Numbered from the stretch's first letter, positions 45,272-55,860 are shown. The stretch is DNA of 64,000 nucleotides from Alkalibacillus almallahensis (GCF_011761495.1 NZ_JAASRU010000013.1:1-64000), one strand, 5' to 3'. Notes: generated from the sequence alone by a model not told the origin. Made by a program: numbers and translations.

Positions 45272-45587
45272 TTGAATGATGGAGATTCGCGATGTCCGGA
45301 GTTAGGACAGTTAGTGAGGATAAAACGAGGAAGAGAATCAGACCAATACGCGGTTATTATTGGATTTGATGACCAGAAGTTTGTTAAGCTAGCAGATGGT
45401 GAAAAGCGCAAGTTCGATCGACCTAAACGAAAGAACCTTCATCATGTCGAATTGATTGATTATGTTTCTCCAGAAGTAAACCGCAGCTTAGAAGAAACAG
45501 GTCGAGTGACTAATGGAAAACTTCGCTTCGCAATATCAAAATTTGTCAACGAACTGATGACAGGTTGGAAGAAGGGAGATTCTCTCG

Positions 45588-45610
<23 letters not shown>
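45272..45610 (+). CDS. KOW-domain RNA-binding protein (L14e-like)
   Basis: A 112-residue protein with an N-terminal KOW-type motif ([24 protein letters not shown]). Bacilli commonly have such an L14e/L6e/L27e-like gene between map and infA; the function is unknown, with ribosome association inferred from context. TTG 45272 is the only start near AAGGTGAT. The last 23 nt overlap infA, and the C-terminal ~30 residues may therefore vary freely. Confidence 0.8.
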
Positions 45611-45954
<344 letters not shown>

Positions 45955-45978
45955 AACAAAAGGAGGTGCAATGCACTC

Positions 45979-46344
45979 ATGGCTCGTATTGCAGGTGTAG
46001 ATATTCCACGTGAGAAGCGTGTTGTTATCGCGTTAACATACATTTATGGTGTTAGCCACACAACAGCTAGTGAAATTGTTGCAGAAGCAGGCGTTAGTGA
46101 AACAACTCGTGTCCGTGATCTAACGGAAGAAGAGTTAGCTAACATCCGTAAAGCAACAGACAATTATACAGTTGAAGGTGACTTACGTCGTGAAGAGTCA
46201 CTTAACATCAAACGTTTAATTGAAATTGGTTCATACCGTGGACTCCGTCATCGTCGTGGCTTACCAACACGTGGTCAGAAGACTAAGAACAACTCTCGTA
46301 CACGTAAAGGTCCACGTCGTACAGTAGCGAATAAGAGAAAATAA
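45979..46344 (+). CDS. rpsM: 30S ribosomal protein S13
   Basis: A 121-residue head protein contacting P-site tRNA. It begins [24 protein letters not shown] and ends with [39 protein letters not shown] precedes ATG 45979. Confidence 0.98.
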   Translation: MARIAGVDIPREKRVVIALTYIYGVSHTTASEIVAEAGVSETTRVRDLTEEELANIRKATDNYTVEGDLRREESLNIKRLIEIGSYRGLRHRRGLPTRGQKTKNNSRTRKGPRRTVANKRK

Positions 46345-46370
46345 TTGATTAAAAAGGAGGTATGCTTGTC

Positions 46371-46772
<402 letters not shown>

Positions 46773-46787
46773 TCTGGCGTATATAAT

Positions 46788-46938
46788 TTGTCAGCCCGTC
46801 TATAATGGGATATGATAGCTTTAAAAGTATAGCACGGTTATTTTGGGATTGATCCGCGTTTTAGCGTGGATCCCGCCCGTTTTGGGAATAACGATGGATC
46901 TCATCGTTTTTTCGACGTTTTGAAGGAGGGTTTTGTGA
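46788..46938 (+). promoter_or_regulatory. rpoA promoter and structured leader with terminator-like hairpin
   Basis: TTGTCA (46788-46793) and TATGAT (46811-46816) are spaced 17 nt. The leader forms GATCCGCG (46851-46858) with CGTGGATC (46865-46872), and then a terminator-like hairpin AACGATG (46890-46896) with CATCGTT (46902-46908) and a T tract. GTTATT (46837-46842) can pair with AATAAC (46887-46892), which removes three bases of the terminator arm, so alternative folds are possible. Confidence 0.6.
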
Positions 46939-47883
46939 ATGATTGAAATTGAAAAACCGAAAGTGGAAACGGTCGAAGTTAGTCACGATGCTAAATTCGG
47001 CAAATTCGTAATTGAACCATTAGAGCGTGGATATGGTACAACGATGGGGAACTCCTTACGTCGTATCTTATTATCCTCCCTACCAGGATCAGCTGTAACC
47101 TCCGTACAAATCGAAGGAGCGTTACATGAATTCACAACACTTGATTATGTGATGGAAGATGTCACGACCATTATTCTAAATCTGAAAAAGCTAGCTTTGA
47201 AGATTTATTCTGATGATGCGAAGACATTAGAAATCGACGCAAGTGGTGAAGGTGACGTCACAGCTGCAGATATTCAACATGATAGCGATGTCGAAGTATT
47301 AAACCCTGAGCTAAAGATTGCGACAATCACTGGTAACGGTAAATTAAGCATGAAAATCAATGCTGAAAAAGGCCGTGGTTATCGCCCAGCAGAGTATAAC
47401 AAAAAAGATGAACAACCAATTGGCGTTATTCCAGTTGATTCAATCTTCACACCAGTAGAACGTGTGACGTACCAAGTCGAAAATACACGTGTTGGTCAAG
47501 TCACGAATTATGATAAATTAACGCTTGATGTGTGGACAGACGGAAGCATTCGCCCTGAAGAAGCTATCTCTCTAGGCGCTAAAGTGTTCACTGAGCACTT
47601 AAATGTTTTTGTTGGCTTAACTGACGAAGCACAAAGCGCAGACATTATGGTCGAGAAAGAAGAAGACCAAAAAGAAAAAGTGTTAGAAATGACAATTGAA
47701 GAACTGGATCTATCAGTTCGTTCATATAATTGCTTAAAACGTGCAGGAATTAATACTGTACAAGAACTAACACAGAAATCTGAAGAAGACATGATGAAAG
47801 TTCGTAACTTAGGACGTAAATCTCTTGATGAAGTGAAACACAAACTTCATGCCCTTAACTTAGGCTTACGTAAAGACGATTAA
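46939..47883 (+). CDS. rpoA: RNA polymerase alpha subunit
   Basis: A 314-residue assembly subunit. The N-terminal dimerisation domain begins [42 protein letters not shown]; the C-terminal domain binding UP elements and activators has [19 protein letters not shown]-type sequence ([19 protein letters not shown]). AAGGAGGG precedes ATG 46939. Confidence 0.98.
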   Translation: MIEIEKPKVETVEVSHDAKFGKFVIEPLERGYGTTMGNSLRRILLSSLPGSAVTSVQIEGALHEFTTLDYVMEDVTTIILNLKKLALKIYSDDAKTLEIDASGEGDVTAADIQHDSDVEVLNPELKIATITGNGKLSMKINAEKGRGYRPAEYNKKDEQPIGVIPVDSIFTPVERVTYQVENTRVGQVTNYDKLTLDVWTDGSIRPEEAISLGAKVFTEHLNVFVGLTDEAQSADIMVEKEEDQKEKVLEMTIEELDLSVRSYNCLKRAGINTVQELTQKSEEDMMKVRNLGRKSLDEVKHKLHALNLGLRKDD

Positions 47884-47927
47884 TAGATGCAGCACAGTCA
47901 ATCTCTATGCAAAGGAGGTCTTTAAGG

Positions 47928-48290
47928 ATGGCAAAAGCGAAATTAGGTCGTACGACTGAACAACGTATGGCTCTTCTACGTAACTTAGCGACTGATCTGA
48001 TCGTTCATGAGCGCATTGAAACGACAGAATCAAAAGCGAAAGAGTTACGCCCAGTCGTTGAGAAAATTATTACGCTAGGTAAGCGTGGCGACCTTCATGC
48101 TCGTCGACAAGCAGCTTCATTCTTGCGCAAAGTTGAAGCGGATGAAGAAGGTACTGACGCGTTACAAAAATTATTCTCTGATATTGCTCCACGTTTTGAA
48201 GAGCGCCAAGGTGGATACACTCGTATCCTTAAACTAGGTGAACGCAAAGGTGACGGAGCAAAAACAGTGATTATTGAATTAGTTGACTAA
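47928..48290 (+). CDS. rplQ: 50S ribosomal protein L17
   Basis: A 120-residue protein near the tunnel exit. It begins [51 protein letters not shown] 47928 follows AAAGGAGG (47911-47918); the upstream in-frame extension is spacer. It ends the alpha segment and is followed by a terminator. Confidence 0.97.
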   Translation: MAKAKLGRTTEQRMALLRNLATDLIVHERIETTESKAKELRPVVEKIITLGKRGDLHARRQAASFLRKVEADEEGTDALQKLFSDIAPRFEERQGGYTRILKLGERKGDGAKTVIIELVD

Positions 48291-48310
48291 TTGAATGAAT
48301 CAATAAAAGA

Positions 48311-48354
48311 GGGGAGTTCAGATCTCATATAATTGAGAACTGAACCCTTTTTTT
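48311..48354 (+). terminator. Intrinsic terminator after rplQ
   Basis: GGGGAGTTCAGATCTCA (48311-48327) pairs with TGAGAACTGAACCC (48334-48347) with two unpaired bases, followed by a long T tract. Confidence 0.92.
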
Positions 48355-48355
48355 A

Positions 48356-48364
48356 TGCTATAAT
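48356..48364 (+). promoter_or_regulatory. Extended -10 promoter of the ECF transporter genes
   Basis: TGCTATAAT at 48356-48364 is an extended -10 box that begins within the end of the preceding T tract. No good -35 box is seen. It is 30 nt before ecfA1. Confidence 0.5.
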
Positions 48365-48394
48365 GGCAGAAAGTAAACCTAAGGAGTGCGCGGA

Positions 48395-49222
48395 TTGATT
48401 GAGCTGGAGCAAGTTTCGTTTCGTTATCAAAACGAAGCAAGTCATGTACTTGAAAATATTAATCTCACCATCGAACAGGGTGAATGGGTCGGGATTGTTG
48501 GACGTAATGGTTCCGGGAAGTCAACATTAGCCAAATTGCTTAACGGATTATGTTTAGCAACAAGTGGCGTTGTTCGTGTGAATCATACCGTCTTAACTGA
48601 TGAATCCAAATTCCAAATCCGCAACCATATTGGGATGGTTTTTCAAAATCCTGAAAACCAATTTGTCGGAACTACCGTCGCTGATGATGTGGCCTTTGGG
48701 TTAGAAAACTTAGCTGTCCCACGTGAAACGATGATTAAACGGATTGATCAGAGTCTTGAACAGGTTGACATGACAGCTTATAAGAATCACGAACCGTCAC
48801 GGTTGTCAGGTGGTCAGAAACAACGTGTGGCTTTAGCGAGTGTATTAGCCATGCAGCCAGAAGTGATTGTGTTAGACGAAGCCACGTCAATGTTGGACCC
48901 GATCGGGACGGATCAAGTGCTATCACTCATTCAAGAACTCCATGAAAAACTTGGTGTGACGGTTATTATGGTCACACATGACTTGAATGAAGCTGCTTTA
49001 GCTGACCGTGTGATCACACTGGATGCAGGAACCGTTTGGTTTGATGGAAAGCCAAGAGAGTTACTAGAGAAAGGTGATCAATTACATGAGGTAGGTCTTG
49101 AACCTCCATTTGTCACTAAAGTCTATCAGCAGTTAACTAGACAGTCGCTTAATATTACGCAAGAGCCCTTACACTATGAAGAACTGGTGGATGAATTATG
49201 GAGATTGTATTTAAAGACGTAG
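48395..49222 (+). CDS. ecfA1: ECF transporter ATPase A (EcfA1)
   Basis: A 275-residue ABC ATPase energising group II ECF vitamin transporters. Walker A GRNGSGKST, Q-loop FQNPENQFVG (the ECF-type DNPENQ/QNPENQ motif), signature LSGGQKQRVALASVLA, Walker B VIVLDEATSMLDP and H-loop are intact. TTG 48395 is 8 nt from AAGGAG; the GTG at 48386 overlaps that site. Its end overlaps ecfA2 by 25 nt. Substrate-binding S subunits would lie elsewhere. Confidence 0.95.
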   Translation: MIELEQVSFRYQNEASHVLENINLTIEQGEWVGIVGRNGSGKSTLAKLLNGLCLATSGVVRVNHTVLTDESKFQIRNHIGMVFQNPENQFVGTTVADDVAFGLENLAVPRETMIKRIDQSLEQVDMTAYKNHEPSRLSGGQKQRVALASVLAMQPEVIVLDEATSMLDPIGTDQVLSLIQELHEKLGVTVIMVTHDLNEAALADRVITLDAGTVWFDGKPRELLEKGDQLHEVGLEPPFVTKVYQQLTRQSLNITQEPLHYEELVDELWRLYLKT

Positions 49223-50064
49223 ACTATATTTATCAACCGAATACGCCACTCGAGCATGTTGCCTTACAAGGACTTTCCTTTACGATTCCATCACAGTCTT
49301 TTACAGCCATTGTCGGTCGAACAGGCTCTGGAAAGTCGACCTTGCTACAACAGTTAAATGGGCTATTACAACCCACTTCAGGTACTGTCACGATTGGTAA
49401 GACTAGATTACCAGGTGCTAAAGCTAAACCGTTAAAAGAATTGCGAAGGCGAGTTGGTCTTGTATTTCAATATCCAGAGCATCAATTATTTGAGGAAACG
49501 GTTAAACAAGAGTTGTTATTTGGTCCGAAGAATTTTGGGTTAGACCTCGGACAAGTTGAAGCCTGGTTGCCTCAAGTTTTGCAGGATGTTGGCCTTGATG
49601 AATCAGTTTTAGAACGGTCACCATTTACATTAAGTGGTGGACAAATGAAGCGGGTCGCCTTAGCAAGTGTGTTAATTTTAGATTCAGAAGTACTTGTATT
49701 AGACGAGCCGACAGCAGGACTAGATCCGGTGGGTAAAAAACAGCTACTGCAATTATTCCGATATCTAAATGAAGAAAAGGGTAAAATGGTCGTCTTAGTG
49801 ACTCATAATATGGAAGATGCTATGGCGAATGCTGATCAGCTTTTGGTATTAAATAACGGTTGTATCGAGAGTGTGACCTCACCGAAACGTTTAATAGAAA
49901 AACGAGATCAGTTAGAAGCGATTGGTTTAGCACCTCCCGAATCGATTAAATTCGTTGATTACATGACACAAACTTTAGGTGTGAACTGGAATGAACATGA
50001 AGCGACGGTTGATACAGTGAGTCAGGCTTTAATCAAGCGGATAAAGGCTGGTGCTAACAAGTGA
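49198..50064 (+). CDS. ecfA2: ECF transporter ATPase A' (EcfA2)
   Basis: A 288-residue second ATPase of the ECF module. Walker A GRTGSGKST, Q-loop FQYPEHQLFEETV, signature LSGGQMKRVALASVLI and Walker B VLVLDEPTAGLDP are intact. It overlaps ecfA1 and ecfT, so the three subunits are made together. Confidence 0.95.
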   Translation: MEIVFKDVDYIYQPNTPLEHVALQGLSFTIPSQSFTAIVGRTGSGKSTLLQQLNGLLQPTSGTVTIGKTRLPGAKAKPLKELRRRVGLVFQYPEHQLFEETVKQELLFGPKNFGLDLGQVEAWLPQVLQDVGLDESVLERSPFTLSGGQMKRVALASVLILDSEVLVLDEPTAGLDPVGKKQLLQLFRYLNEEKGKMVVLVTHNMEDAMANADQLLVLNNGCIESVTSPKRLIEKRDQLEAIGLAPPESIKFVDYMTQTLGVNWNEHEATVDTVSQALIKRIKAGANK

Positions 50065-50858
50065 AGCAATCTTTTATTTTAGGCCAGTATATTCCGAGAG
50101 AATCATTCATACATAGATTAGATCCACGGACAAAAATCATCTCGCTTATTTTGTTTGTGATCACGATGTTCGTTATCGATCGCTTGTTGATTTATAGCTT
50201 ATTATACGGGTTTGTATTGGGTTGTGTTTTATTATCTACAATTCCGATAACTTATTTAATCAAAGGATTAAAACCAGTTTGGTGGCTTGTGGCCTTTACC
50301 TTTATCTTTCACGTCTTATTTCAACGTGATGGTGAAGCCTTATTTGATGTGTTTGGATTCTTTATTTATGACCAAGGTTTTATACAAGGCGGCGAGATTG
50401 CGAGTCGTTTGCTCCTTATGATTGTTATGGCAACACTCCTGACGTTAACGACGCCGCCATTAGCGGTTACAGATGGGATGAGGTGGTTTTTAACGCCGTT
50501 AACTAGGTTAGGGATGCCCGTCAATGAATTAGCGATTATGATGGCGATCTCATTAAGGTTAATACCAACCATGACAGAAGAGATGGATAAGATCTCAAAG
50601 GCGCAAGCAGCTAGAGGTCTTGATTATACGCAAGGACGACTGCGAGATCGATTTAAGGCTTTATTACCGTTGTTAATTCCGTTGTTCATCAGTGCTTTTA
50701 AACGGGCTGAAGCTCTAGCTATGGCGATGGAGGCACGAGGTTACCAAGGGGCTGACCATCGTACATCTTATCGGCAACTCGTTTTCAGGACAATGGATTA
50801 TATCGTCGTATGCCTGATGACGACGGTAACGATATCAATCTATCTGATGATAGGGTGA
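50061..50858 (+). CDS. ecfT: ECF transporter transmembrane T subunit (EcfT)
   Basis: A 265-residue membrane scaffold with about five hydrophobic segments. The two ATPase-coupling motifs of the family are AQAARGLDY and AMEARGYQG (A-R-G core). GTG 50061 overlaps the ecfA2 stop. The order A-A'-T then truA is conserved in Bacilli. Confidence 0.95.
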   Translation: MKQSFILGQYIPRESFIHRLDPRTKIISLILFVITMFVIDRLLIYSLLYGFVLGCVLLSTIPITYLIKGLKPVWWLVAFTFIFHVLFQRDGEALFDVFGFFIYDQGFIQGGEIASRLLLMIVMATLLTLTTPPLAVTDGMRWFLTPLTRLGMPVNELAIMMAISLRLIPTMTEEMDKISKAQAARGLDYTQGRLRDRFKALLPLLIPLFISAFKRAEALAMAMEARGYQGADHRTSYRQLVFRTMDYIVVCLMTTVTISIYLMIG

Positions 50859-50870
50859 AGGAGAGTCAAT

Positions 50871-51608
50871 GTGGAACGAATTAAAGTACATATCGCTTAT
50901 GATGGCACACATTTTGCTGGTTATCAGGTGCAGACAAACGAACGAACAGTGCAATTGGTTATTGAACAAGCCTTAAAGAAAATGCATCGTGATGATATTC
51001 GGATTTACTCATCTGGTAGAACGGACTCAGGGGTGCATGCGTTGGATCAAGTCATTCATTTTAATACGCCCTTAACCTTGGAATGTTCAGCCTGGCAACA
51101 AGCACTACAAACCTTATTACCATCAGATGTGCAAGTGCAACGAGTTGAGAAAGTTGAAGAACAATTTCATGCACGGAAGAGTGCGCGTGGGAAAGTTTAT
51201 CGTTATGTCGTCTTGAATCAACGTCATTATGATTTATTTAATCGCCAGTACGAATGGCATGTCATGAAACCGATTGATGTCGATTTGATGAGATCGGCAG
51301 CTGAAAAAATTATCGGGACTCATGATTTCACACCGTTTTCTGCATCAAAATCCAATGTCACGGGGGATAAAACACGCACAGTTCATGCGATTGCTATTTG
51401 GGAAGAGAATGGGCGTATCATGTTCGAAGTAAAAGGTGACGGCTTTCTCACCCATATGGTGCGAATTATTGTCGGGACCTTAGTTGAAATTGGCTTAATT
51501 AAAAAGACGTCGAATTGTATTGATGAAGCATTTGCGACTTTAGACAGGCAAAAAGTCGGGATGACAGCGCCTAGTCACGGGTTATTTTTGTCGCAAGTGA
51601 TCTATTAA
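50871..51608 (+). CDS. truA: tRNA pseudouridine(38-40) synthase
   Basis: A 245-residue pseudouridine synthase acting on the tRNA anticodon arm. The catalytic segment is SSGRTDSGVHALDQVIHF (Asp). GTG 50871 follows AAGGAGAG, 12 nt after ecfT. In B. subtilis rplM follows directly; here purB and purH intervene. Confidence 0.95.
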   Translation: MERIKVHIAYDGTHFAGYQVQTNERTVQLVIEQALKKMHRDDIRIYSSGRTDSGVHALDQVIHFNTPLTLECSAWQQALQTLLPSDVQVQRVEKVEEQFHARKSARGKVYRYVVLNQRHYDLFNRQYEWHVMKPIDVDLMRSAAEKIIGTHDFTPFSASKSNVTGDKTRTVHAIAIWEENGRIMFEVKGDGFLTHMVRIIVGTLVEIGLIKKTSNCIDEAFATLDRQKVGMTAPSHGLFLSQVIY

Positions 51609-51653
51609 ATGAGAAATCGAGATAAGTTTGGTTAGAGATAGGAGCGGGATGAG

Positions 51654-52952
51654 ATGATCGAACGTTATACACGTGAAGAAATGGGACAAATATGGACAGA
51701 AGAAAATCGGTTTAACGCCTGGTTAGAAGTCGAGGTGTTGGCGAGTGAGGCATGGGCTGCATTAGGTGACATTCCGAATGAAGATGCGAAGAAAATCCGC
51801 GAGAAGGCGTCATTTGATGTTGAGCGGGTCCATGAGATTGAACAGGAGACACGTCATGATGTCGTGGCATTTACCCGAGCTGTGTCTGAGACGCTTGGTG
51901 AAGAGAAAAAGTGGGTCCATTACGGTTTAACGTCTACAGACGTGGTCGACACAGCGCTTTCATACGTGATTAAACAAGCTAACACGATTATTCGAAAAGA
52001 TCTGCATCATTTTTTAGCGGTCTTGAAGCAAAAAGCACAGGATCATAAGTATTCTATTATGATGGGGCGTACGCATGGTGTTCATGCAGAACCAACGACA
52101 TTTGGTCTGAAGTTAGCTTTGTGGTATGAAGAGTTCAAACGCCATATTGAACGATTTGAAGCGGCTGCAGCAGGGATTGAAGTGGGGAAACTATCAGGCG
52201 CTGTCGGGACATATGCGAATATTGATCCGTATGTGGAAGAGTATGTCTGTCAGCAATTAGGGTTAACGCCTTCACCGATTTCGACTCAGACGTTACAACG
52301 CGATCGTCACGCTGATTATATGTCTACCTTAGCGCTAATCGCGACGTCCGTTGAAAAGATGGCGACGGAAATCCGTGGCTTACAAAAGAGTGAGACGCGT
52401 GAGGTGGAAGAATTTTTTGCGAAAGGTCAGAAAGGTTCGTCTGCCATGCCCCATAAGCGGAATCCGATCGGGTCTGAGAATATGTCTGGGATGGCGCGGG
52501 TCATTCGAGGGTATATGATGACGGCTTATGAGAATGTGCCACTTTGGCATGAACGTGACATTTCTCATTCCTCGGCTGAACGTGTGATTTTGCCAGACGC
52601 GACGATTGCGCTCGATTATATGTTAAATCGATTCTCAGGTATTGTAGAGAAGTTAACGGTCTATGAGGATCATATGCGGGCTAATATGGACGCGACATAT
52701 GGCTTGATTTACTCTCAGCGTGTATTACTCACGTTAATCGATCAAGGGTTCTCACGCGAACGTGCGTATGATCTTGTTCAGCCACTAGCGATGCAAGCGT
52801 GGGAAGAAGGCCAGTCGTTTCCTGAATTAATCCGCCAAACAAAAGAAATAACTGATACAGTCGACAGCGAAACGTTAGAAGCATGTTTTGATGCGACTTA
52901 TCATTTAAAAAATGTTGATATGATCTTTGAACGATTAGGATTAGATGATTGA
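51654..52952 (+). CDS. purB: Adenylosuccinate lyase
   Basis: A 432-residue fumarase-superfamily enzyme acting twice in purine synthesis (SAICAR to AICAR, adenylosuccinate to AMP). Visible are [14 protein letters not shown] (catalytic His), the signature loop [18 protein letters not shown] and [26 protein letters not shown] precedes ATG 51654. It overlaps the purH reading frame region closely and is not in a full pur operon here. Confidence 0.96.
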   Translation: MIERYTREEMGQIWTEENRFNAWLEVEVLASEAWAALGDIPNEDAKKIREKASFDVERVHEIEQETRHDVVAFTRAVSETLGEEKKWVHYGLTSTDVVDTALSYVIKQANTIIRKDLHHFLAVLKQKAQDHKYSIMMGRTHGVHAEPTTFGLKLALWYEEFKRHIERFEAAAAGIEVGKLSGAVGTYANIDPYVEEYVCQQLGLTPSPISTQTLQRDRHADYMSTLALIATSVEKMATEIRGLQKSETREVEEFFAKGQKGSSAMPHKRNPIGSENMSGMARVIRGYMMTAYENVPLWHERDISHSSAERVILPDATIALDYMLNRFSGIVEKLTVYEDHMRANMDATYGLIYSQRVLLTLIDQGFSRERAYDLVQPLAMQAWEEGQSFPELIRQTKEITDTVDSETLEACFDATYHLKNVDMIFERLGLDD

Positions 52953-52969
52953 GCGAGAGGATGATGGTC

Positions 52970-54499
52970 ATGAAACGGCGCGCTTTAATGAGTGTTTCAG
53001 ATAAAACAGGGATTGTAGATTTTGCGAGTCAGCTCGTTGAAGAGGGTTTCGAGATTATTTCGACAGGTGGAACGAAGCGAGCGCTAGAAGAAGCGGGTTT
53101 ACCCGTTATTAGGATATCAGACGTAACTGAATTTCCAGAGATTCTAGATGGTCGAGTTAAGACGCTTCACCCTCATATTCACGCAGGTTTATTAGCGAAG
53201 CGGGACGATGATCAACACATGGCTACCTTACAAGAGCAGGCGATCCAAACGATTGATCTACTCGTCGTAAATCTTTATCCATTTAAAGAAACGATTTCGA
53301 AACAGGATGTACAACATAATGAAGCGATCGAAAACATCGATATTGGTGGCCCTGCGATGTTGCGGGCTGCGGCTAAAAATTATCAAGACGTTACGGTGGT
53401 TGTGAATCCTAGTGATTATGGGCGGGTGATTGATCATGTGAAGGGTGCTCAAGACAGTTCGCAACTTAATCAAGCTCTAGCAGCAAAAGTGTACCGCCAC
53501 ACAGCACAGTACGATGCGTTTGTAGCAGAATACTTAACAACTGAGGTGGGTGAGGATTTTCCTGAATCGAAGACAATCACTTATGATTTAAAAGAATCAC
53601 TACGCTATGGAGAGAACCCTCATCAGCAAGCAGCTTTTTATGCGAATCCACTTGCTAGCGAGACGTCGCTTGTTCATGCCGAGCAAAGACACGGCAAAGC
53701 CTTATCTTATAATAATATCCAAGATGCGAATGCAGCTTTACAGATTGTTAGAGAGTTTAGCGAACCAGCTGCTGTTGCGGTGAAACATATGAATCCATGT
53801 GGCGTTGGCATTGGCGATCATTTAGATCAAGCATTTACGAGAGCCTATGAAGCAGATCCGATTTCGATCTTCGGTGGCATTGTCGCGGTAAATCGTGAAA
53901 TAGATGAGGTAGTCGCGAATCAATTGAGTCAGATTTTCTTAGAAATTGTGATTGCCCCGCGTTATACAGAGCGAGCTTTTGAGATTTTAGCCCAAAAGAA
54001 AAATATCCGCTTACTCGAGCTACCGATGACAGAGGATGATTCTGAACAAATTTTGCATTCTGTTAAAGGTGGACTGTTGATCCAAGATGAGGATCGTGCG
54101 CCGAAGGAAATGGCTGACTATAGTGTCGCAACAGACCGGGAACCAACTGAAGCAGAATGGAAACAATTGTTATTCAGCTGGGATGTCGTGAAGCATGTGA
54201 AATCCAATGCGATTGTCTTAGCAACGAATCACCAGACAATCGGTATTGGTGCTGGCCAAATGAACCGTGTAGGAGCCGCCAAAATTGCGATTGAACAAGC
54301 GGGTGACCAAGCAAAAGGTGCAGTCATGGCATCAGACGCTTTTTTCCCAATGGATGACACCGTTGAAGCGGCTCACCAAGCAGGTGTGACAGCGATCATT
54401 CAACCAGGCGGATCCAAACGAGATGCTGACTCGATTCAAAAATGTAATGAATACGGAATCGCGATGATATTCACAGGCGTTCGTCACTTTAAACACTAA
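52970..54499 (+). CDS. purH: AICAR transformylase / IMP cyclohydrolase
   Basis: A 509-residue bifunctional enzyme for the last two steps to IMP. The N-terminal cyclohydrolase domain begins MKRRALMSVSDKTGIVDFA with STGGTKRALEEAG; the transformylase domain includes LRYGENPHQQAAFY and VKHMNPCGVG, ending GIAMIFTGVRHFKH. ATG 52970 is preferred because AGAGG (52956-52960) is 9 nt away; earlier in-frame ATG codons at 52961 and 52964 are too close. It follows purB at once; no terminator is obvious before the repeat array. Confidence 0.95.
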   Translation: MKRRALMSVSDKTGIVDFASQLVEEGFEIISTGGTKRALEEAGLPVIRISDVTEFPEILDGRVKTLHPHIHAGLLAKRDDDQHMATLQEQAIQTIDLLVVNLYPFKETISKQDVQHNEAIENIDIGGPAMLRAAAKNYQDVTVVVNPSDYGRVIDHVKGAQDSSQLNQALAAKVYRHTAQYDAFVAEYLTTEVGEDFPESKTITYDLKESLRYGENPHQQAAFYANPLASETSLVHAEQRHGKALSYNNIQDANAALQIVREFSEPAAVAVKHMNPCGVGIGDHLDQAFTRAYEADPISIFGGIVAVNREIDEVVANQLSQIFLEIVIAPRYTERAFEILAQKKNIRLLELPMTEDDSEQILHSVKGGLLIQDEDRAPKEMADYSVATDREPTEAEWKQLLFSWDVVKHVKSNAIVLATNHQTIGIGAGQMNRVGAAKIAIEQAGDQAKGAVMASDAFFPMDDTVEAAHQAGVTAIIQPGGSKRDADSIQKCNEYGIAMIFTGVRHFKH

Positions 54500-54502
54500 G
54501 GT

Positions 54503-54800
54503 CATCGAAATATATCAGCGCTCGCCGATATATATCGGCATTCGTCGATAAACTGTCTATGGCGCCGATATATTGCTGAGGTCGCTGATATAATTCTTGA
54601 GTCGCCGATAAATTGTTCAGCGCGCTGATATACAGTCGGAAACGCAAAATAACGGTCACTCGCTGAAATATATCAGCGCTCGCCGATAAAAATTCAAACT
54701 CGCTGATAAAATATCCAAGACGCCGATATATTATTAAAGTAGCTGATAAAATGCTCAGCGCGCTGATAAATCCGCTAACTCGCCGATATATTGCAATTCA
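54503..54800. repeat. Array of fifteen 20-bp units with CGCYGATAWA core
   Basis: Fifteen consecutive units, each a 10-bp core close to CGCYGATAWA and a 10-bp variable part, begin at 54503, 54523, 54543, 54563, 54583, 54603, 54623, 54643, 54661, 54681, 54701, 54721, 54741, 54761 and 54781. The spacing is exactly 20 bp except one 18-bp unit (54643). Cores mostly alternate CGCC and CGCT. The unit at 54643 and the first unit have degraded cores. A 24-bp stretch at 54507-54530 recurs exactly at 54665-54688. Palindromes lie at 54524-54539 (16 bp), 54617-54628 and 54755-54766. The period is not a multiple of three, so it is not coding. Confidence 0.9.
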
Positions 54801-54868
54801 CAGTCAAAATCTTTTAATGGAATCATTCTAATAACTTCAATAAAAATCGAGAAAAGATGCGATTTATC

Positions 54869-54993
54869 TTGACATTATACCTATAGATATTATAATATAT
54901 TCTATGGCATTTTATCATATCCACGTAATAGCCCCGGAAACTATTCGTGATGAGATAAACGTAATGAAACGGAAATAACAGGAGGGAACCGTC
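54869..54993 (+). ncRNA. Promoter and L13-type leader of rplM-rpsI
   Basis: TTGACA (54869-54874) and TATAAT (54891-54896) are spaced 16 nt. The ~90-nt transcribed leader before rplM lies where L13 leaders are found in Bacilli and ends with AACAGGAGGGA. Assignment to the L13 leader class is by position and general form; the fold was not computed. Confidence 0.65.
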
Positions 54994-55431
54994 ATGCGCC
55001 AAACATTTATGGCAAACGAACAAAACGTTGAGCGTAAATGGTACGTAGTTGACGCAGAAGGCCAAACTTTAGGTCGTCTATCGACAGAAGTTGCAGCACT
55101 TCTACGTGGCAAGCATAAGCCAAGCTACACACCACACGTTGATACAGGTGACAATGTCATCGTAATTAATGCAGACAAAATTCAGTTAACAGGTAAGAAA
55201 TTAACTGATAAGAAATATTACCGTCATTCAAACTACCCAGGTGGTTTGAAAGAGCGTAGCGCAGAAGAAATGCGTAATAATTATCCAGAACAAATGCTTG
55301 AACAAGCAATCAAAGGCATGCTACCTAAGAACAAATTAGGTCGTAAAATGGGCAAAAAGCTACACGTCTATCGTGACGCTAACCATAGACATCATGCACA
55401 AAAACCAGAAGTTTACGAGCTTCGTGGATAA
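54994..55431 (+). CDS. rplM: 50S ribosomal protein L13
   Basis: A 145-residue early-assembly protein. It begins [43 protein letters not shown] and ends YELRG as in B. subtilis (145 residues). AGGAGGGA precedes ATG 54994. Pairs with rpsI. Confidence 0.97.
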   Translation: MRQTFMANEQNVERKWYVVDAEGQTLGRLSTEVAALLRGKHKPSYTPHVDTGDNVIVINADKIQLTGKKLTDKKYYRHSNYPGGLKERSAEEMRNNYPEQMLEQAIKGMLPKNKLGRKMGKKLHVYRDANHRHHAQKPEVYELRG

Positions 55432-55449
55432 TTAAGGAGGGTAATTGAA

Positions 55450-55842
55450 TTGGCACAAGTACAATATAACGGCACTGGCCGTCGTAAAAGCTCAGTAGCA
55501 CGTGTACGACTAGTACCAGGTAATGGTAAAGTCGTTGTGAATAAAATCGATGCAGAACAATACTTCCCACACGAAACTCTACGTCGTGTGATTAACCAAC
55601 CATTAGACGTTACAGAAAACACAGGTAACTATGACATTTATGTCAACGTTGATGGTGGTGGATTCTCAGGTCAAGCTGGTGCGATCCGCTTAGGCGTTGC
55701 TCGCGCTCTATTAGAAGCTGACCCTGAATACCGCCCATCGCTAAAACGCGCTGGACTTCTAACGCGTGACGCACGTGAGAAAGAACGTAAAAAATACGGT
55801 CTTCGTGGCGCTCGTCGTTCACCACAGTTCTCAAAACGTTAA
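55450..55842 (+). CDS. rpsI: 30S ribosomal protein S9
   Basis: A 130-residue head protein whose C-terminal tail SPQFSKR reaches P-site tRNA. It begins [34 protein letters not shown] 55450 follows AAGGAGGG. It ends the conserved core; accessory sequence follows. Confidence 0.97.
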   Translation: MAQVQYNGTGRRKSSVARVRLVPGNGKVVVNKIDAEQYFPHETLRRVINQPLDVTENTGNYDIYVNVDGGGFSGQAGAIRLGVARALLEADPEYRPSLKRAGLLTRDAREKERKKYGLRGARRSPQFSKR

Positions 55843-55860
55843 AAACCCTGTTATATCAAG

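Noticed and set aside
54503-54800. CRISPR array
   Set aside because: Repeats and variable parts are only 10 bp each, cores are degenerate and no cas genes are nearby.
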